Notes under the pieces: model-generated
The model's input: only the letters and a program-made list of their open reading frames with translations
Told to the model about the DNA's origin: nothing
Database searches by the model: none
Translations under genes and position numbers: made by a program
Part shown: one piece after another, positions 42,849-51,778 of the stretch
Numbering within the stretch: position 1 is the stretch's first letter
How the letters are laid out: each line of letters opens with the position of its first letter
Assembly: GCF_016904885.1 (NCBI RefSeq)
Contig: NZ_JADWYI010000001.1
Coordinates: 8,365,224-8,429,223, forward strand
Direction of reading: 5' to 3'
Length of the DNA stretch: 64,000 nucleotides
Source of the DNA: Archangium primigenium
GTDB lineage: Bacteria > Myxococcota > Myxococcia > Myxococcales > Myxococcaceae

Positions 42849-44193
42849 CGAAGAGGATCCACTCCTGGATGTCGTTGAGCTGGTCCTCGGGCAGCGCGGC
42901 GTTGCCGTTGAGGGGATTGATGGGCATGCGCGCCCCGAGCACGCTGCCGTCGCCCGAGAGCTTGAGCCACAGGTAGCTCTCCTGCGGCTTGCCGGGCTGG
43001 ATGAGCGGCTGGGTCGGGCGCTGCGCGGACGGCTTGAGCAGCCGCGCATGCACCTCGTCGGCGGTGCCGAGCAGGTTGAGCCCGCCCTGGGGGTTGTCCC
43101 CGCCGTGGCAGCCACCGCAGTTGGACTGGAGGATGGGCAGCACGCGCCCCTTCCACGAGGCCCCCGCGCCCGCGAGGCTCAGCGCCTTGGGGTCCTTGGA
43201 GTACGTGCAGTTCGCGTAGTCGATGCTCGACTCCAGGCTCCACTGGCCCGCCTTGGGATCCAGGCCCTGGATGAAGCACATGAGCGCGAGCATGTCCTGC
43301 ACGCTCGGGGGCTGGTTGGCCAGGGGCATGCGCGTGCCCGGGATGGGCTCGCCCTTCATCGTCCCGCGCAGCCGCGCCACCAGGTAGCTCTCCTCGGGCT
43401 GGCCCGGGTTGAGCAGGGGCACCGGCGTGGCGGTGCGCGCCCCGTAGACACCATTGCGGTTCTGGTCGCCCTGCACGATGCCGCTGGCCGCCAGGCCCTC
43501 CACCGTGTCGCGCTGGCCCTCGTTCACCTCGGCGAACAGGTGGCGCCGGTCCTCGAGCACCCACCAGTTCGTCTGGTAGCTCGTGAAGGGCAGCGTGCGC
43601 ACCTCGCCCCCCTCGATGAAGCTGCGGATGAAGGTGCCCGTCACCCACATGCGCTCCTCCGCGCCGGGCACGGGGTCATGCAGGTACAGGTGCAGGCCCG
43701 GCGTGGCGGCGTCCGGCCGCGCGCCCTTGGGGTCCAGCTTGGGCGTCTCGCCCCGGACGAGATCGAAGGAGCCGATCTCGATCTCCCGGAACTCCTTCTC
43801 CATGAAGCGGAAGCGGTCGCCCAGGCGCTCGCACCGGTCGTACACGCCCGTGGGGTTGCCGGACTGCACGTTGCACGGCGCGCCGATGGCGGCCAGGAAC
43901 GTGCCCGCGGTGTGCAGGTCCGGGTACTCCTTCTGGTTGTGGCACACGCCGTTGGTGCCGCCGCACGTGCGCAAGACGAGCTTGCGGTGCAGGTCCAGGC
44001 CCGTGGCGTAGGTGCGCTGGGCCGCGAGCACGTCCGTGTCCGAGCCCGTGTACGCGGGCGTCCGGGTCACCCCGCCCGGCGTGGGCCGCTCGGGCTCGAA
44101 GGGGATGGTGCCGGTGGGCTCGGAGTTGCCGATGGGACCACCACACGCCAGGGACGCGGCCCCCAGCACGGCGAGGAGCAGGGAGCGTGTCAT
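42832..44193 (-). CDS. CxxCH lipoprotein, c-type-cytochrome-like (operon gene 5)
   Basis: The 453-residue protein has a lipoprotein signal (LLLAVLGAASLAC). One clear heme-binding motif CGGCH lies in ILQSNCGGCHGGDNPQGGLN, near residue 360. An earlier CGGTNGVCH (near 60) is heme-like but spaced wrongly for CxxCH. Pro-rich and aromatic segments (GSFDLVRGETPKLDP, FTSYQTNWWVLEDRR) fill the middle. The late section (LIQPGKPQESYLWLKLSGDG, GARMPINPLNG) matches the cytochrome-like domains found beside DUF1501/DUF1549 proteins. It follows the DUF1501 gene with an ATGA overlap and is coupled to it. Likely periplasmic electron transfer; a partner is not proven. Confidence 0.8.
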   Translation of the reverse strand: MTRSLLLAVLGAASLACGGPIGNSEPTGTIPFEPERPTPGGVTRTPAYTGSDTDVLAAQRTYATGLDLHRKLVLRTCGGTNGVCHNQKEYPDLHTAGTFLAAIGAPCNVQSGNPTGVYDRCERLGDRFRFMEKEFREIEIGSFDLVRGETPKLDPKGARPDAATPGLHLYLHDPVPGAEERMWVTGTFIRSFIEGGEVRTLPFTSYQTNWWVLEDRRHLFAEVNEGQRDTVEGLAASGIVQGDQNRNGVYGARTATPVPLLNPGQPEESYLVARLRGTMKGEPIPGTRMPLANQPPSVQDMLALMCFIQGLDPKAGQWSLESSIDYANCTYSKDPKALSLAGAGASWKGRVLPILQSNCGGCHGGDNPQGGLNLLGTADEVHARLLKPSAQRPTQPLIQPGKPQESYLWLKLSGDGSVLGARMPINPLNGNAALPEDQLNDIQEWILFDAPKD

Positions 44194-45602
44194 GCGAAGA
44201 AGTCCTGGAGGGGGGCGTCCGCGGGGAAGATGCCTTCGTGATCCGCGCCGAGCAGATCCATCATCGTCTTGAGCACCGCGCGGTAGGAGTACACCTGACC
44301 GGTGGCCTTGAGGTCCGAGCCGCGCACCGAGCCCAGGCTCTTGCCGCCCTTGCCCGCCTGGGAGATGACGCCGCCCATGAAGGGCATGGACATCCACCGG
44401 GTGGCGAAGTCGCTGCCGTGGTCGCTGCCGTTGGCGGAGTTGTAGCGGCTGCCGCCCGTGGTGCGGCCGAACTCGCTGCCCAGCACCACCAGCGTCTTGT
44501 CCCAGTAGGTGCCGCCCTCGGGGTGCTCCATGCGCTGCAGCGCCGTGCGCAGGCCACTCACCAGGCGGTTGGCCCCGTCCAGCTCCTCGGGCAGCTCCGC
44601 GTCCTCGCGCGAGTGGAAGTCGTAGCCCCCCTGGTTGAGGAACACCGCCGGGCAGCCGAAGTGGAACAGGCGCAGCGCGAGCGCCGCCCGGAGGCCCGTG
44701 GTGTCCGTGCCCAAGAGCGTGCGCAACTGCCGGTTGCTGATGCCGTCCACCATCTCGTCCGAGTCCGCGCTCACCCGGAGCACCGGGTCGCGGAAGATCT
44801 TCCCGTAGTCGCTCGAGGCCTTGCGCGTCTGCTGGTAGGTGTCCGCCCCCGCGCGCAGGGGCAGGTGCAGCCGCTGGCGGAAGCGGGCGTCCACGTTCTG
44901 CGCCACCCGGGACGCCCACGGCTTGAGGCTCGCGTCCGGATCCGCGCCGAAGCGCTCGAAGCCGCTGCCCTCGAGCACCGGCGGCCGGAAGGTGGCGTAG
45001 GTGCCCGCGCCCGAGGCCATGCCCGCCTCGCCCAGGCTGAAGGCGGGCAGGAGCGTCACGCCCCGCGCCGCCGCCTCGGCCACACGCGCGCGCACCCCGT
45101 AGTTCACCAGCGTCATGAACCCCGTGGCGCCGCCCACGTACCCCGTGAGGAAGCGCTCCAGCCCCGTGCCATGGCCCCCGTCCGCCCGCGCGGAGAAGGG
45201 CTCGTGGTCCACGCACGGCAGCACGCAGAGTTCGTTGGAGAAGGACGCCACGGACTTCATGCCCAGGTCGCGCCGGGCCTTGTTCGCCTCGCCCTCGAGC
45301 CACCCCGCGCGCTCGAGCAGCGTGCTCACGCCCCACTCCGTGCCCGCCGCGCGCTTGGACGAGGCCCCGAAGGGGTTGAACTGGTCGGCCACGTCGCCGT
45401 TGTAGGCGGTGGTGAAGCGAAAGCCTCCCGCCAGGCGGATGTAGATGAGGTGGCGCACACTGCCCCGGCCCGCCGTCTGGGCGAGCGCCGTGCGCGGCAA
45501 CCACAAATGGGGAAAGGCCAGCGCGGCGGCACCCGCGCCCAGGCCCTTGAGCAACTGGCGGCGGCCCGGCGACTGGGGCTTGGAATCATCGGAGTCGGAC
45601 AT
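44190..45602 (-). CDS. DUF1501 protein with Tat signal (operon gene 4)
   Basis: The 470-residue protein begins with a twin-arginine signal (PGRRQLLKGLGAGAAALAF) and so is exported folded. The body is of the DUF1501 family, an alkaline-phosphatase-superfamily relative with motifs such as VDHEPFSA, GGHGTGLERFLTG and VLGSEFGRTTGG, the last being the FGRT signature. DUF1501 genes typically pair with DUF1549/DUF1800-type partners in Planctomycetes, Verrucomicrobia and Myxobacteria, but no function is established. A GGAG ribosome site lies about 9 nt before the ATG at 45602. Its stop overlaps the cytochrome-like gene. Confidence 0.9.
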   Translation of the reverse strand: MSDSDDSKPQSPGRRQLLKGLGAGAAALAFPHLWLPRTALAQTAGRGSVRHLIYIRLAGGFRFTTAYNGDVADQFNPFGASSKRAAGTEWGVSTLLERAGWLEGEANKARRDLGMKSVASFSNELCVLPCVDHEPFSARADGGHGTGLERFLTGYVGGATGFMTLVNYGVRARVAEAAARGVTLLPAFSLGEAGMASGAGTYATFRPPVLEGSGFERFGADPDASLKPWASRVAQNVDARFRQRLHLPLRAGADTYQQTRKASSDYGKIFRDPVLRVSADSDEMVDGISNRQLRTLLGTDTTGLRAALALRLFHFGCPAVFLNQGGYDFHSREDAELPEELDGANRLVSGLRTALQRMEHPEGGTYWDKTLVVLGSEFGRTTGGSRYNSANGSDHGSDFATRWMSMPFMGGVISQAGKGGKSLGSVRGSDLKATGQVYSYRAVLKTMMDLLGADHEGIFPADAPLQDFFA

Positions 45603-45630
45603 CGGTGGGCTCCAGGGGATTCGGGGGGGT

Positions 45631-47427
45631 TTAGTAGAAGAGGCGCTCGGCGCTGGACAGCAGCGCGAAGCAGTAGGCGCGGCCGAACTCCTCCGCCGTG
45701 CAGTTCTCGCGGGCGCACTCGGTGGCCGCCTCGCGCGCCTCGGTGAGCTCCAGGGCCTCGGGCGCGCGGCCGAGCAGCACGCGGTACTGGTGCGTGGCCA
45801 CGCGCTCGCCCACCTCGGGCGTCATCGCGGCGCGGGCCGAGAGGGCCTCGGGAAGCAGCCGCTCCACCGCGGCGCCCGGCACCTTCGGGTCCAGCGAGGG
45901 GTTGCACAGCTCCTGCACGAAGGCGAGCTGGGTGGCGGTGGTGAGGATGCTCACCACGCGGAAGCGACCGCCCACCACGTTCTCCGGGCAGCCGCCCAGG
46001 GTGCGCGCCAGCTGCGCGTAGCGCTCGTCGAGCTTGCCCTCGCCGTCGAACTTCCAGAGCGACTCCTGGAGCACCCGGTAGCCGGCGACACTGCCCGCGT
46101 CGAGCAGGGCCTTGGGCCGGCTGATGCGGTGGTCACACGCGGGCAGCGTGTAGCCCGTGTTCCGGGCGAGCGAGTCGAGCCACACCTCGGCGTCCACCTG
46201 CTTGAGCGGCCCGTAGCTCCAGCGGTAGGTGGAGGGGGCCTCGCCCTCGGCGGACTGGAGGTAGGCCACGGAGGTGGCCACCGCGAAGTGCACCGAGCGG
46301 ATGTCGCCGTGATGCGCGAGCAGCCAGCGCACCAGCGCGCCGCGCACCTCGGGCACCCGCGCGGACAGCTCGTAGCCCAGGTACTGCTCGAGCACGTCGT
46401 CCACCGCGCGCTCCCAGAAGGCCAGCTCCCGGGCGAGGATGCGGCCGGGGATCTGCAACCGCGCCCACTCCTCGGGCGTGAGCAGGCCGCTCCAGAGCGT
46501 CAGCGCGTTGTTGAGGCTCGGATCGCGCGCCGAGCGCCAGTCCGGGGTGAAGACGAGCTCGTTGTAGCCCCAGAGCACGCTGGCGCAGCCCCCGCGCGAC
46601 ACGTCGTCCACGCCGCCCTCGTCGTTGAGGCAGCGAAAGCGCACGAAGGCATCCGGCAGGCGCATGCCCAGTTGGGGGTGGTCGTAGTAGCCCGAGTGCC
46701 ACAGCTTGTAGAGCCGCGCCATGTCCGCGCGCTCGTGCTCGAAGGGAGGCCGGCCCAGGAAGCGCAGGAAGAGCGCCTCGGCCTTGTCCCCGGGGTCCGC
46801 GTAGCGGCGGGTGAACACCGGGTGCGCGCTCACCACCGCGGCGAACTGATCGTACGGCACGCGGCCCTGGTACAGCCGGGCCACCAGGCGATCCATGTCG
46901 TAAATGGACTGGAGGCTCGTCACCTCGTTGCTGTAGAGGAAGCGGTCCGCCATGCGGCGCTGCTGCACGTGGAGGAACTCGTCGCGCGCCATGAGCCGGC
47001 GCACGGTGTCGCCCCAGCCGCCCTGGCACGTGGCCTCGGCCTCGTCCGCGTCCGGCATGCGCCCGAGCATGTCCACGAAGAGCCGGCGGCACGCCTCGGC
47101 CGCGCGCACGGGCCGGCTCGGCAGCCCCACGCCCCAGAGGCTGCGGCACAGGCCCTGGTTGACGGGATTCTTCAGCCCCGCGCCCTCGCAGAACGCCGCG
47201 CAGTCCGCGTCGCAGTCCGGCGGACGCGTCTCGTTGGGCGGGGGCACGGCGCGCGGCGCGGGCAGCACGTCGTCACCCCCCTCGAATTCCCCCGGGGTCA
47301 GGGGCTCGCCATTGCCCACCATGCCGCCGGGGCCCGAGGCGAGCTGCTCGGGCTCGAAGGTGTAGGTGGGCTGGCACGCGGCCAGCAGCGCCAGCACGGA
47401 CAACAGGAGCGGACGGGACACGGTCAT
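45631..47427 (-). CDS. Lipoprotein of the DUF1549/DUF1592-like class (operon gene 3)
   Basis: The 598-residue protein has a lipoprotein signal (LLLSVLALLAAC). A short Cys-rich part (DCDADCAAFCEGAG) precedes a helical body with ACRRLFVDMLGRMPDADEAE and FLRFLGRPPFEHERADMARL. These resemble the DUF1549/DUF1592/DUF1800 partner proteins of DUF1501. The late region (YRVLLGRAPEALELTEAREA, YCFALLSSAERLFY) is typical of such proteins. A GGAG site 6 nt upstream supports the ATG at 47427; a much longer in-frame reading upstream is antisense of the next gene. The neighbour at 45602 is its expected partner. Confidence 0.82.
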   Translation of the reverse strand: MTVSRPLLLSVLALLAACQPTYTFEPEQLASGPGGMVGNGEPLTPGEFEGGDDVLPAPRAVPPPNETRPPDCDADCAAFCEGAGLKNPVNQGLCRSLWGVGLPSRPVRAAEACRRLFVDMLGRMPDADEAEATCQGGWGDTVRRLMARDEFLHVQQRRMADRFLYSNEVTSLQSIYDMDRLVARLYQGRVPYDQFAAVVSAHPVFTRRYADPGDKAEALFLRFLGRPPFEHERADMARLYKLWHSGYYDHPQLGMRLPDAFVRFRCLNDEGGVDDVSRGGCASVLWGYNELVFTPDWRSARDPSLNNALTLWSGLLTPEEWARLQIPGRILARELAFWERAVDDVLEQYLGYELSARVPEVRGALVRWLLAHHGDIRSVHFAVATSVAYLQSAEGEAPSTYRWSYGPLKQVDAEVWLDSLARNTGYTLPACDHRISRPKALLDAGSVAGYRVLQESLWKFDGEGKLDERYAQLARTLGGCPENVVGGRFRVVSILTTATQLAFVQELCNPSLDPKVPGAAVERLLPEALSARAAMTPEVGERVATHQYRVLLGRAPEALELTEAREAATECARENCTAEEFGRAYCFALLSSAERLFY

Positions 47428-47449
47428 GCGTGGCTCCAGGCAGGGGGAT

Positions 47450-48412
47450 TCAGAAACCGAACTCGGCGCCGAGCGACAGGCCCAGGCGCAGCGCCAGGGT
47501 GCTCCAGTTCTTGGCGTACTGGAGCCCGGAGATCTCCTGGCTCGTGGCGAACAGGTACTGCTGCTGCACGTGGGCGAGCACGTCCGCGCGCAGCCAGATG
47601 CGCTCGGACATGCGGCGGCGGGCACCCGCGGACGGACCCGCCAGCCAGCCCACGCGCGGCACGCCCCACACGTTCACGCCCTGCGATTGCAGCCGGGCGA
47701 TCTCCTGGGCGAACTCCCGGCCCGGCACCAGCACCGACAGGCCCACGCGCGCCGCCAGCACCAGTTCCATCTTCTCCGTCAGTGGCAGGCCGTACTCGCC
47801 GGAGACGAACAGCTCGTTGAGGATGCCGAAGCCATACGTGCGCCCACCGCCCGCGCCGTAGTTGCCGAAGATGCGCGCGCCCGCGCCCGCCCGCAGCCGC
47901 TCGCTCACCGAGGACACCGGGACACTCAGCCAGAGCGTGGCCGACAGGAAGCCGTCGCTCGTGTAGTCGAAGGACTCGTCCCGGACCGTGGCGTTGATGC
48001 TCTGCGTGGCGTTGAGCCGCGCGCTCTCCACGAAGAGGTCCGGCCCCAGCCCCAGCCGCAGCCGGCTCGAGGTGGCCACCGGCTCGGGCTCGGGGGTCCG
48101 GGACGCGGCGGCCGACCGGGACGGCGCGGCGGGCCGGACCGGGGCGGGCTTCACCTCCGGCACGGGCTTCACCTCGGGCACGGGCACGGGGGCGGGAGGC
48201 GGCACCGGGGCCGGCGCGGGCTCGGGCGCCGGGGTCGGGGCTGGCGCGGCGGCCGGGGTCTTGGCGCCCTTGCCGCTCTTGGCGCCCTTGCTGGTCTTGG
48301 TGGCCTTGGCCGGAGCGGCCTCGGCCACGGGGAGGGCCAGCACCCACACCGTGAGCAGCAGGCCCCGCCCCAGGCGGGAGCGCGGCGGGTGGCGAGAGGA
48401 GATGATCGTCAC
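47450..48412 (-). CDS. Putative outer-membrane beta-barrel with Pro/Ala linker (operon gene 2)
   Basis: The 320-residue protein has a signal peptide (LLLTVWVLALPVAEA). A long Pro/Ala/Glu/Lys-rich linker (about 35-115, including repeated PAPVPxPEVKPVP) is followed by a beta-rich C-terminal domain with alternating residues (RLRLGLGPDLFVESARL, FLSATLWLSVPVSS, LVLAARVGLSVLVPG). The final residues LGLSLGAEFGF end in Phe, as outer-membrane barrel proteins do. The start is GTG at 48412. It lies 33 nt from the upstream gene and 22 nt from the next. Function not known. Confidence 0.75.
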   Translation of the reverse strand: MTIISSRHPPRSRLGRGLLLTVWVLALPVAEAAPAKATKTSKGAKSGKGAKTPAAAPAPTPAPEPAPAPVPPPAPVPVPEVKPVPEVKPAPVRPAAPSRSAAASRTPEPEPVATSSRLRLGLGPDLFVESARLNATQSINATVRDESFDYTSDGFLSATLWLSVPVSSVSERLRAGAGARIFGNYGAGGGRTYGFGILNELFVSGEYGLPLTEKMELVLAARVGLSVLVPGREFAQEIARLQSQGVNVWGVPRVGWLAGPSAGARRRMSERIWLRADVLAHVQQQYLFATSQEISGLQYAKNWSTLALRLGLSLGAEFGF

Positions 48413-48445
48413 GAAGAACTCGGTGTGGGTGCGAAGAACGAAGAA

Positions 48446-49255
48446 TCAGGCGCGGCGGCGGCGCAACCGGATCAACGCGGCGACGCCCAGCACGAACGAG
48501 AGCATCGGCGCTCCGGCGGTCGAAGAGCAACCGCCTCCGTCATCTTGACCGTTCCCCGGCGGCGGCTCTCCGCCCGAGCCGGCGTCCGGGCTGCCCGTCC
48601 CCGTGCCCGCGTCCGGCGGAGTGCCGGAATCCGGCGGGGTTCCGGCATCCGGCGAGGTGCCAGAATCCGGCGCGGTGCCGGAATCCGGTTCCGTGCCCGC
48701 GTCCGGCGAGCTCCCCGCGTCCGGCTCCGTGCCCGCGTCCGGCACCGTCTCGGCGCGCACCTGCACCGCCAGCGTCGAGGCGGCCACGCCATCCCCGGCG
48801 GTCGTCCGGTTGTTGTTGGCCGAGTTGCCCGCGCCATACAGGGTGAAGGCGCCCTCGGTGGCGGGCGCCGTCACGGAGAAGTCGAAGCGCACCTCCGGCC
48901 CCGTGGCGGTGGAGGTGAAGGCCTTGGAGGCCTTGTGGGTGAGCTCCCGCCCCGACTTCTGCAGGGACGCATCCAGCACGGAGAGCAGATCCGCGGTCCC
49001 GTTCACCGCCAGGTTGAGGCCCCCGACGGCGGCCGGGCCGCCCCGGATGACGAAGGCATACGTATTGACCGAGCCCGGCGTCACCGTGGTGGGGCCGATG
49101 AACTGCACGGTCGGGTTGGCGCCCCCCGAGTGGCAATTGGCGCACGTCGCCCCCGACACACCCGAGTAGCCGACCATGCCTCCCGAGTGGGCCAGGACCG
49201 GACTGGAGAACAACCCCACGGACAACACTCCCACGACGATTGAACGCGACGACAT
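48446..49255 (-). CDS. MYXO-CTERM protein with c-type heme motif (operon gene 1)
   Basis: The 269-residue protein has a signal peptide (IVVGVLSVGLFSSPVLA). The heme-like motif CANCH lies at about residues 37-41 (TCANCHSGGANP). A beta-rich domain and about 11 P-D-A-G/P-D-S-G linker units (about 155-225, encoded near 48590-48760) follow. It ends in a MYXO-CTERM tag (GGGCSS, hydrophobic stretch, final RRRR), so it should be processed by myxosortase and displayed at the surface. It resembles the MXAN_6652 family by memory. The ATG at 49255 has a GGGAGG site 5-6 nt upstream. It is the first gene of the seven-gene operon. Confidence 0.85.
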   Translation of the reverse strand: MSSRSIVVGVLSVGLFSSPVLAHSGGMVGYSGVSGATCANCHSGGANPTVQFIGPTTVTPGSVNTYAFVIRGGPAAVGGLNLAVNGTADLLSVLDASLQKSGRELTHKASKAFTSTATGPEVRFDFSVTAPATEGAFTLYGAGNSANNNRTTAGDGVAASTLAVQVRAETVPDAGTEPDAGSSPDAGTEPDSGTAPDSGTSPDAGTPPDSGTPPDAGTGTGSPDAGSGGEPPPGNGQDDGGGCSSTAGAPMLSFVLGVAALIRLRRRRA

Positions 49256-49397
49256 GAAGCCTCCCAGATAAAAATGTCGGCCCTTTAACGTATTTCCCGT
49301 CTTTCTCCCACCCCCCTCCGACACATCGCGGCATCGGCTGGCCCGTGCGGACCGTATGGGTCACAAGGAAACGGGCGTGGAAGGAAAGGAGCACCTG

Positions 49398-51737
49398 ATG
49401 CGTGGGCGGTTGCGATGGGGAGCGCTGCTGGCCGTCGGCGTCCTGATGCTGCTCGCCCTCTGGCGTCTGACCGGAGGCACGCCGGAGCAGGACCCCGAGG
49501 GCGCGGAAGCGTCAGGTCCCCGGACGCCCCGGGCCCCGGTCGCCGCCCGCCCCCGCGAGGCCCGGGACCCTGACGCGTCCCCCTCGACCCCCGACACCCC
49601 CACCGCGGCGGACGGCGTGCTCGAGGTGGAGGTGCGCGAGGGGGAGCGGCCCGTGCCCGGCGCGCCCGCGCGGCTGTACCGGCGCGGCCCGAGGGATCCC
49701 AACCTGGGGACATTCATCTGGTGGCGTGTCGGGGAAGGCCTCACGGACGCGGCGGGACGGGTGGTGCTCGCGGCGGGGCCGGGAGACTACCTGGTGTCGG
49801 TGCGCGTGGAGGGGCATGCGCCGCTCGTGCGGGACGTGGTGCGACCCCAGGCGGAGGCCCGCACCCGCGTGGTGCTCCAGGTGGAGCCGGGCGTGCGGCT
49901 CGAGGGGCGCACGGTGGTGGGCACGACCCGCGAGCCCCTGCCCCTGGTGCGGCTCGTCCTGGCGCGGCGCTCCGCGGAGCTCGCGTTCTGGCTCCAGCCC
50001 GAGCTGCCCGAGGACGAGCGCGTCCAGGTCACGAGCAACGAGCGGGGCCTGTTCCGCGTGGACGGACTCGCGCCGGGCGTCTGGCGGCTGGAGGCGGACA
50101 CCCCCGGCTACGCGCTCACGGTGATCGAGCAGGTGAAGGTGCCCGCGGGCAAGCCCCTGGAGGTGGCGCTCCAGGCCGCGGGTATCATCGAGGGCTTCGT
50201 CGTGGACGCGCGGGGCGAGCCGGCCGCGGGCGCCGAGGTCCAGTTGGGCGGCAAGACGGCGCAGCAGCTCGTCACGGGCGAGGGCGGTGGCTTCTCCGGC
50301 GAGGTGGAAGCGGGCGCCTACACGGTGATGGCGCGGCGGGGCGAGGAGGCAGGGGCCCTGGAGACGCCCGTGGTGGTGAGCGCGGGCATGACGGTGCGGG
50401 GTGTACGGCTGCAGCTCGGGCCCGGCGCCGTGCTGGAGGGGCGCGTGTGGGCCAAGGCCTCGGGCGCGCCGGTGGCGCAGGCGCGCGTGGACGTGAGCCC
50501 CCTGGGCGGCAACGGCGACCTGGGCCGCGCCTCGACGGACGCGGACGGCCGCTTCCAGGTGCGGGGGCTCGCGTCGGGCGCCTATGACGTGGTGGTGGGC
50601 GCCCAGGGCTTCGCCACCGTGCTGCGCCGGGGGGTGATGCTGCGCGGCCGGGAGCACTTCACCCTGGACGTGACGCTCGGGGGCCTGGGCTCGGTGGAGG
50701 GCCACGTGCGGGACCCAGAGGGCCGACCCGTGGAGGGCGCGCGGGTGCTCGCCTTCCCGCGGCAGGACCCGCTGGACACGCCGGCCGTGGAGACCCGGAC
50801 CGACGCCGAGGGCCACTACCGGCTCGAGGGCGTGACGCCCGGCCCCCAGCGGCTCGTCGCCCGCCGGGACGGCGCGACCCAGGGCATGGTGCGCCCGGTG
50901 GAGGTGGGCGACAGCGGCCCGGCCCGGGTGGACTTCACCCTGGAGACCACGGGGGTGGTCGAAGGCGTGGTGCGCGGCCGCCTGCCCGACGAGCCCCTGG
51001 AGGTGACGGCCACCCCCACCGAGCGCCACGGGCCGGGTTGGTCCGAGCGCCGCGGCACCCCGGTGGACGCGGCGGGCGCCTTCCGGCTGGTGCTCGCTCC
51101 GGGCAGCTATCAGGTGGCGCTCGCGAGCACACGCGCGGCGAGCCCCGCCGAGCGCATCGAGGTCCGGGCGGGGAGCACGACCCGGGCCGAGCTGCTCTGG
51201 CGCGAGGCGGCCCAGAGCACGGGCGAGGTGGGGGGCCGGGTCCTCGAACCGGACGGCGCGCCCTCGCCGAGCGCCCTCGTCCTGGCCTTCACCGACGGAG
51301 AGGAGCGGGAGATCATCGGCGCGACCTGGACGGACGGCGAGGGCCGCTTCCAGATCAACCTCCTGCCGGAGCGCGCCAGCCTGGAGCGACTCCAGTTGCA
51401 GGCGGCCAACGGCGGGCGCCGGGGGCAGCTCGCGGGCGTGCGCACGGGCCTGCAGGGGGCGGACGTGCGGCTCGCGCCCGGGGCCACCCTGAGTGGCCGG
51501 GTGGTGCGGACGGGCGCGCCCGTCCAGGGCTTCACCCTCACCCTGGAGCCCGAGCAGTTCGTCCCGCTCGCCCAGAAGCCCGGCCCCTGGGAGTTCTCCG
51601 GCGAGCGCTTCCAGGTCCGGGACGTGCCCGCGGGCCCCGCCCTGCTCCGGGTGCGCACCCAGGACGGGCTCCAGGGCGAGCGCGCGGTGGTGCTACGCCC
51701 CGGGGCCACCCTGGAGGTGGATGTCTCACTGCCCTGA
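49398..51737 (+). CDS. Carboxypeptidase-regulatory-like repeat surface protein
   Basis: The 779-residue protein has an N-terminal signal-anchor (WGALLAVGVLMLLALWRL). A Pro-rich linker is followed by about seven carboxypeptidase-regulatory-like beta-sandwich repeats (from about 70 to 779). Units include LEVEVREGERPVPGAPARLY, IIEGFVVDARGEPAAGAEVQ, LEGRVWAKASGAPVAQARVD and VEGHVRDPEGRPVEGARVLA, with the linked TDAEGHYRLEGVTPG type turn. Such repeats give long rod-like extracellular parts; a scaffold or adhesin role is plausible. The ATG at 49398 has AGGAG 7 nt upstream; upstream in-frame codons are rejected. It is divergent from the operon at 49255 across 142 nt. Confidence 0.85.
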   Translation: MRGRLRWGALLAVGVLMLLALWRLTGGTPEQDPEGAEASGPRTPRAPVAARPREARDPDASPSTPDTPTAADGVLEVEVREGERPVPGAPARLYRRGPRDPNLGTFIWWRVGEGLTDAAGRVVLAAGPGDYLVSVRVEGHAPLVRDVVRPQAEARTRVVLQVEPGVRLEGRTVVGTTREPLPLVRLVLARRSAELAFWLQPELPEDERVQVTSNERGLFRVDGLAPGVWRLEADTPGYALTVIEQVKVPAGKPLEVALQAAGIIEGFVVDARGEPAAGAEVQLGGKTAQQLVTGEGGGFSGEVEAGAYTVMARRGEEAGALETPVVVSAGMTVRGVRLQLGPGAVLEGRVWAKASGAPVAQARVDVSPLGGNGDLGRASTDADGRFQVRGLASGAYDVVVGAQGFATVLRRGVMLRGREHFTLDVTLGGLGSVEGHVRDPEGRPVEGARVLAFPRQDPLDTPAVETRTDAEGHYRLEGVTPGPQRLVARRDGATQGMVRPVEVGDSGPARVDFTLETTGVVEGVVRGRLPDEPLEVTATPTERHGPGWSERRGTPVDAAGAFRLVLAPGSYQVALASTRAASPAERIEVRAGSTTRAELLWREAAQSTGEVGGRVLEPDGAPSPSALVLAFTDGEEREIIGATWTDGEGRFQINLLPERASLERLQLQAANGGRRGQLAGVRTGLQGADVRLAPGATLSGRVVRTGAPVQGFTLTLEPEQFVPLAQKPGPWEFSGERFQVRDVPAGPALLRVRTQDGLQGERAVVLRPGATLEVDVSLP

Positions 51738-51778
51738 ATTCCCCACAAGTGGGTCGGGTGGGGATATGGTGGGAATAC

